A model generated the notes under the pieces. The model worked only from the letters and a program-made list of their open reading frames with translations, was not told the origin of the DNA and ran no database searches. Shown here one piece after another: positions 56,964-64,000 of a DNA stretch of 64,000 nucleotides. The number at the start of each line of letters is the position of its first letter. Positions within the stretch are counted from its first letter, which is position 1. A program made the position numbers and the translations under genes. The stretch lies in assembly GCA_963965975.1 (NCBI GenBank), contig OZ014411.1, positions 24,597,249 to 24,661,248 on the forward strand. Reading direction: 5' to 3'. This stretch comes from Xestospongia bergquistia. Taxonomy: Eukaryota > Porifera > Demospongiae > Haplosclerida > Petrosiidae.

Positions 56964-59900
56964 ATGGAGGAGATTGGCTTAGCATTGATTTGTCTCACCC
57001 TACTATTGCCTTCAGTACATTGTAAGTGATTGTATCTTTTTGACATCAAATATATCATCTTTCATTTAGGCACCTGTAACTCCAGTGATGTAAGGTTGTA
57101 TAACTCATTAAGTACCACTCCAGGAGAGGGATCTGTACAGTATTGTTATTCAGGGACATGGTATAGTGCATGTGACTATAACTGGGACTGTAGTGAAGCT
57201 AATGTGGTGTGTAGACAATTAGGATATTTTAAAGCAGGTACAGTTATCATTGTAAAGTTGTTTAAATAAAGAAGTAGAACTAGACTTGTGTAGCTAACTC
57301 TGGGGCTTTCTACATAAGACTGAAGTAGAAGATCATTTAAATTAATGAAGACAATCATTAAACTATAATGAATGTTAACAAACCTTGTTAAACTTATGAT
57401 ATATAGCCATTGTCTCGTTATTGAAGTATAAGAGCTCTCCTGGTCTACTATTAATAGCACTTGGTGGCACATGTTAGTACTGGTTTTTCTCAAAATAATC
57501 ATACATTTTGTTATATCACGTGCCACTATTCAGTTAGTGTAAATAACATTGCCCTTTTCATAAGAACATATCTAACCATTCAAAACATTTCCATCGAAAG
57601 ATTTGGTTTCATGTCTTCAAAAATTAAGATTTGTTTATGTATGTCTTTTTATAACAATTAGTAAACTTGTTTATATTCTTTGATGTTTTGTTGTGTACTG
57701 TAACAAGGATCAAAGTAATGATATATACAATGGATGTACCCAGTGTCGATCCTTTGCACCCAATCCAAGCATATACAATTGTTTCTTTTTATAATCAATT
57801 TTGGTGCATACTCAAACAAAGATGAAATCAATGATATATACAATGTATGTATCCAATCCAATCCTGTACAACATCCAACTTCTCAGCCATTTAGCACTCT
57901 TAAGTTTACAGGTTACATTTACAAACAGTTTATTTATTAATATACGAGGTAATGTTATATAGTAAATCTATATTATATCCTGAATTACTATATATAGTTC
58001 ATGTTAGAACAGTATGAAAGAGTTTCAGAACTATATTTATATTATCAACTTTGTTATATAGGGGCTGCTATTTCCAATAGTTATACCATATTTGGATCTT
58101 GGAACTATATGCGTCAGTATTATTATTATTGTTCTGGATCTGAACTGACTCTGTCTAGTTGTTCATTGTATTACACTTCATATTATTATTATTGCTATAC
58201 TTCTGATAATGCTGGAGTGCGTTGTGTACCTAATTTTGGTATGTTATTGTTAAGATTATTATTATTTTTTGTCAATAATAAAGGCACCTGTTCACCAAAT
58301 GGTGCATTAAGACTCACTGGTAGTAACAATACTGATGAAGGAGTGTTGGAGTATTGTTATAATGGTCACTGGTCAATATTTTGTTCCTTAGATGTGGAAG
58401 AAGCTATTGTTGCTTGTAAACAGCTTGGATATGAACCATATGCTAGTAAGATTGTTTGTATGTACAAAGTATGATTTCCAACATTGTAACTTAAGAACTA
58501 ATTGATAGAACTTTGTAAATACTTTAACTTTGATTGATACAACAGTCATCAAACTATCATTCAACAATACACCCTATGTAATATATCATTATAACAGTAT
58601 GGTTATGATTTTATAGGGATTCTCTCCACTTCTGAGTATTCCTGGAGTATCCAGCACACATACTCTACTTTCTATTATTTTTCTTGCAGTTATTATGCTA
58701 CTGAATCTTCATTAAGTAGCTGTAGTATTTCTTCAATTGGTAATAGTAGCTGTGCTACTAGTTGTACAACTCCATATGCTATAAGATGTTATGGTAAGAT
58801 GATCTCAAGCATACACTATTGCTTATGATGCATAATTATGTCATAACTCAGCTTTAACAGGCATTGTTGTCATAATTCTTGTCATAGCTAGTATGAGTGA
58901 AATTATAATAGCAAAATACCAACACTATGGTAAGTGTACACTCCTTCACAAATAATACAATGTGAAGTATAAAGGAGTGCACATTTGTAAAACAGCTTTG
59001 CTATGTATCTTAGCATACATTCAGCAGCTATGGCAAGAAATTTATCATACTATGACAGTAACATATCCTGTTATGCACATCAAAAAAAAGACAACTCCAT
59101 TACTTGTGAATTTACAAGATCATAGCTCCAAGGTATGCCTTCATAACTGTGTTAGTTAAAGGTAATACTTGTTTACTGTTTCAAATTACCACTAAATTAG
59201 GCATGGCTTCATAATTGTGTTAGTCAACATATATATTGGCAAATTGCCATGATGGCTAAAGTCAGTCTTCTACCATCTTATCATTCCTCACTTTAAACAT
59301 TAAATTATTAAAATCAATCTCATCAAGTGTTTATGGTACATCTTATTTTCACAGAATCTACCTCATGTGTTGATGGTCGAATACGTCTAGTCAATGGTTC
59401 TATTAGTCAAGAAGGTAGAGTTGAAGTATGTGTCAATGGTATTTGGGGTACTGTATGTGGTACTGGTTGGAATAAAATAGATGCTTTTGTTGTATGCAAA
59501 CAACTTGGTTACACAAACTCAGGTTAGTTTTAATTGTGTTATTCTGATTTAAGCTTTGATTTCTTATAGAGCCCAATATAACAACAAATGCCAAATATGG
59601 TAGTGGAGATGGTCCAATTGTCTATTCTAATTTAAATTGTCAAGGATGGCAAAGGAGTTTTAGTGAATGTAGTAAATCTACCTATCGTCATTTCACTTGT
59701 TCTACCACTAATATAGCTGGTGTTCTTTGTACTGATGGTAAGTATAGGCAATAATATATTATAGAAGAATTAATGTAAATAGAATGGTATGTTTGTTTTC
59801 AGTTGTTCATGTCAGTACATTGACCTCCTTTCTTGTTAAATTCATTTACAATTAATTTAAACTTACTCAGGGATAAAATTTTTATTTAAGATATAAATTC

Positions 59901-62900
59901 TCATTTAGATTGTGTTGAAGGTCAACTTAGATTAGTTGGTGGTAGTACTAACTCTGAGGGTACAGTTGAAGTATGTCATGATGGCTTATGGGGACTTGTT
60001 ACTGATGCTGGTTGGGATACATTAGATGCTATGGTTGTTTGTAGACAGTTACAGTTACCTACACAAGGTAAGATGAAAACATAGTGTAAAATATAAACAC
60101 AATATATAATGTCCACTATTATTTACTATATAACAAACAAGATTATATTGTTGTATGTATTTATTAATGTAATAGCATTCAAAACAAACATGCTTGTTGT
60201 TTAATTTACAATATATTGTTAGATATGACAATAAACAAACTATTTAGGTGGACATACATTTTAATTATCACATAATTCACTGTGATCCATATGTTTGTAT
60301 GTATATATTATATTACATGTAGTTGATACATACTTTATAAATTATAGGAGCTGTTGCAATAAAAGGATCAAAGTTTGGTAAACCAGATCGAGCTATTCAT
60401 TATAGCTTTGTATTATGTAATGGAAATGAACAGACCTTAAGAAATTGTACTAAGATTACACATTCATTTAAAGAAGGACGGACTATATACAGAGATGCAC
60501 AAACTGCTGGAGTAATGTGTTTACCTTATCATCCTATTTCACACACTACATGTCTTGATGACACTGTTATACCAACTGGCAATCCCATATGTGTGTCAGG
60601 TAGTGTACAACTTAGCAGTGGTAATGAAGGAAGATTAGAATACTGTTATAATGGACACTGGTCTGTGTTCTGTCAGTTCACTCATAGAGAAGCTATTGTT
60701 GCTTGTAGACAACTTGGATTCACAAAATATTCATGTAAGTTAGCACCTATAAATTTGTAAATGTGTTATTCAAAACATTTGAATAATTATGTTTGCCCTA
60801 TCACAGGGGGTTTGGTATTTAAAGATGACACAGACATTGGCTCTGGTTCTATATTTAATCAAAGCTTATTTCAAAAGATAACCTGCAATGAAACAGCATC
60901 ACAGTCAAGACTGAGTGACTGTTCAATTGAAGAAGGTTCTTGTGTGTGTCAGATCAGTATTGGGTTAAAATGTTTTGGTAAGAGATTATTAATAACACAA
61001 ATCCAATTACTTTTTATGACTCACTATAAAGTGATTGTTTGTACTTCATTACTTGACACTTATTTTGCCATGCATACTTTTATCTACTTTGCCAGAACCT
61101 GGAGATTGTAAAGAAGGTCAGATAAGACTTGAAGATGGTGCTATAGAGAATGAAGGCAGAGTTGAAGTATGTTATAATGGAGTCTGGGGTAGTGTTTGTG
61201 ATGACAACTGGGATAAAACAGATGCTTTTATTGTTTGTCGTCAACTAGGCTTCACTGAATTAGGTATACAAATATATTAAACAACATCACAACATTATTA
61301 TTATAATATTATCTATCAAATAGAACCTGTTGTATATTTGGGATCTACATTTGGTGAATCTATTGGACCTATTATATTTTCTAATGTTCAATGTGGAGGT
61401 TGGGAAAATAGTCTGGAAGAATGTTTGAAGACAAATTACATTGATATATCTTGTACTAGAGACAGATTGGCAGGAGTGATGTGTGTTGATGGTATGACTA
61501 TATAATAATTCTCTAGTCTGTGTGATCTATCATAATAGGATGTAATAATGATGCTGTTAGATTAGTAGGTGGTAGTAATGAATATGAAGGCATTGTTGAA
61601 GTATGTAAAGAAAATATTTGGGGACTAATAGGAGAAGCAGGTTGGGGTATAGAAGATGCTACAGTCATTTGCCGACAATTGGGTTATGAACCAATTTCTA
61701 GTAAGATAACTGATTAGAATATTTTAAATATCTTACATTGTTTATTACTTTAACTATAACTAAGAGATATAACTAAATTACATATTAAGATCATATTTTA
61801 AAATAGCAAAGTATGCTTATGAAGTATTGAATTTCTTCTTTTAAATTTGCAGTGCATCCTCTTTATTACCTAATTATTGATATTGATACCCAAAATATTT
61901 TATATCATCAAGGTATTGAATTTCATTTTAATTTTAAGTGTTCTGTGCATCCTCTTATTGACAAAGAGAACTTAGAGAATTGATCGTCTCAACCACAAGT
62001 TCCATTTAAATTAATTCTTATTCAATAAAGAAACAATACAAAGAAAACTGCAGCATTATTTCCAAAGACATCAACAGAGTTTTATGCTCTATTATTGAAC
62101 TATCGATATAGGATATCCTTATCTTACAAAAAAATTATGCATCAATCTAATAGCAAATAATTTTTTTTTGTTTAGTTTCAACCAATTCTTCTCGTTTTGA
62201 AAAACCAAGGAGAGCTGTTTTAATGGACAATGTAGCATGTGTTGGAAAAGAGACATCATTAGCAGACTGCACCAAAACAACTTATATTTTTGAGGAGGCT
62301 AAACAATTTGCACATAACTCTGTCAATGTAGCTGGTGTTACTTGTAACATACCAATACCTACCTCCAGTCATATCCTAGTTGTACATAATGAAACAATAA
62401 TTTCAGTATCCAATTCAGAGGTACTAACAAGAGTTCAAGAATATAGCTCTCCAAAAAGTATTGAACATTTTGTCATATATGTTAAAGTAATACATACTCT
62501 TCTTGTTAGTTTTAATGATCCATACAACAACAAAGATACCAGCTATAGTTCAAGAATCCAGTTCAACAAAAAGTACACATGTATATTTGTCATTAATTAA
62601 TTAAAATATTCCATACAACATCAGAGGTCTCAAGTACCGATGAAATAGAAATTGCTATCCTTGCAATCATATGTGTTGCAATACTAGGTGGAGTCTTATT
62701 ATTGTAAGTATTATCTATTTTTTGCTTATCAAGACATGTCATCTAACAAATATTGATTCATGTACAATGCTGGAATGTAGGAAATAAATTGGTATACAGG
62801 GAAGTAGAATGTGGTAGCTATTGTACAATCTTATTTCACTATGATTGGTTCGTTGATGGTTATGTGGTTTATTCATCTCTAACTTGTTGTTAATCATCAT

Positions 62901-63546
62901 ATGTTATCTGATAAATACTGATTCATGTACAAAACTGAAATGTAATGATCATCTAAGTAGACATGTCATACATCTACTAATTAATGATCATGTAGGTATA
63001 CTAAGGACAATGCTGGAATATAGGCATTATATTGATATACAGGGGAATAAGAGTATACTAAGAGGGAAATGGGATGTTGTAGCTATTATACAATTTTATT
63101 TCGCTGTGATTAGCTTGTTTGTAATTATGTGGTTTATTTAACCTCTTGTGTAACAACTTACGTTTATTTTAAATAAGAAATTCTTTTAAAAATTTGCCCT
63201 TGCTTTATACCTTTATGCTATTCTTTCTTGAGGATTATATTTTCATGGTTAACGTGTTATTATTAAAAGTAAAGTATTACATTGGTGTCCTTTATTCTTT
63301 GTTAGATTAGTAGCAGTGATTCTATATTGCGGAAGAAAATTTCAAAAAAAGCGTTCACCTTCACGTCCATTACCAGCTGTAACAACATCTAATAGTGGTA
63401 GTGTTAGATATTCTGAACTACTGTCTGATGATGAAGATGATGAGAATAATGAAAATGAAAAACCAACAGAAACCTTTCCACCAACTAAAGAAAATCCCTA
63501 TCAAGATGATGATGAACACATTTATGAATATGCACAACCTTTATAA
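56964..63546 (+). CDS. SRCR-H: seven-SRCR type I membrane receptor
   Basis: Inferred exons: 56964-57021, 57070-57237, 58062-58238, 58284-58445, 58617-58793, 58888-58929 (tentative linker), 59355-59522, 59570-59737, 59909-60067, 60348-60734, 60807-60977, 61096-61263, 61324-61491, 61539-61700, 62176-62457, 62625-62703, 63306-63546. Total 2,937 bases in frame (~978 residues). Same layout as G: signal peptide, seven SRCR domains, helix (~880-902), tail with [28 protein letters not shown] and IYEYAQPL. It is a tandem duplicate of G (same start context, units 9.4 kb apart), yet its tail is of the A type and its 7b exon is identical to E. The stalk exon has lost its AG, and an 18-base-scale deletion removed the usual acceptor of the membrane exon. 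The AG at 62623-62624 restores frame, as in C. If unused, the gene would be broken. Confidence 0.8.
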
Positions 63547-63836
63547 CACTTTTACTTAATGCATACATATTACTGTGTGCTATTTGCCACAATAATTACA
63601 ATAACTATTACTCTATTTAGAGAAATCTATACACTAGCTATAGTTAACATTAAATGTGATTTTTTGTTTTTACATTATCTAATTGAATGTATAAATTTAT
63701 AAAACCATTATAAATTAGTGTCAACATGTGGAGTCACTAGCTAAGTAATAATATAGGTATTACAAAAGTTCAGACTAATGATTATAAAGTAAATAAATAT
63801 AGAGTTATCTATGACAAGTGAATTATATGTTAATCT

Positions 63837-64000
63837 AATAAGTTTCTCCATAAGTGAATCATCTTGTGAAAACTTTGCACTAAATATTTGTAGATGAGAT
63901 ATACTTGTACATTGATGAAGACACTGGTAAATATAATCAGTCTCGCTGAAAAACCAGCTGTAAAACAAGAACGTTTTACATTGTTACAAATATTGGTATA
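63837..64000. repeat. Conserved spacer, copy gamma (runs off the window)
   Basis: It matches the first part of spacer beta (from ~53935: AAGTTTCTCCATTAG-like, then TTGATGAAGA). Another transporter or spacer unit may follow beyond the window. Confidence 0.55.

Overview
This window looks like animal nuclear DNA: AT-rich, many short phase-1 introns with GT/AG borders, scavenger receptor cysteine-rich (SRCR) domains, and relics of MULE, hAT and fold-back transposons. An early-branching metazoan fits best. I would guess a haplosclerid demosponge such as Amphimedon, but that is inference and no search was run. There are no bacterial-type operons, CRISPR arrays, rRNA or tRNA genes that I can see.

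The region is a birth-and-death cluster of two interleaved gene families, all on the + strand. Family 1 is a multi-exon type I receptor: signal peptide, seven SRCR domains (most split over two exons), stalk, one transmembrane helix, and a cytoplasmic tail with conserved tyrosine motifs and an acidic cluster. Copies are A (terminal exon only, 261-498), psi-B (12329-15688), C (15982-22851), psi-D (30587-32590), E (36578-44153), psi-F (44366-45690), G (47565-53491) and H (56964-63546). Summed exons of C, E, G and H stay in frame and give about 987, 968, 1008 and 978 residues. Family 2 is a single-exon 509-residue transporter of the POT/PTR (SLC15-like) fold: T1 (5264-6793), T2 (9628-11157), T3 (23710-25239) and T4 (28591-30120), plus a C-terminal relic at 1024-1372.

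Layout: A tail, transporter relic, coiled-coil gene relic and minisatellite (1-4.4 kb); T1, conserved spacer, T2 (4.4-11.2 kb); psi-B and C (12.3-22.9 kb); T3 and T4 (23.2-30.1 kb); psi-D broken by a transposon relic (30.6-32.6 kb); a relic of an unidentified minus-strand gene and a nest of MULE-type elements (32.7-36.6 kb) abutting the start of E; E with a hAT element in intron 2 (36.6-44.2 kb); psi-F; then the tandem duplicates G and H, about 9.4 kb apart, each preceded by another relic of the minus-strand gene (46.2-64 kb).

How the genes may work together (inference): the receptors have the architecture of cell-surface pattern-recognition receptors with a phosphotyrosine-type tail. The transporters belong to the superfamily whose SLC15A3/A4 members move bacterial peptide fragments across endolysosomal membranes in vertebrates. 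Their repeated interleaving suggests either a functional innate-sensing module or simple co-duplication. Exon loss and gain, exact intron loss, a truncated tail, gene conversion and in-frame poly-tyrosine length changes show that the receptors are diversifying quickly.
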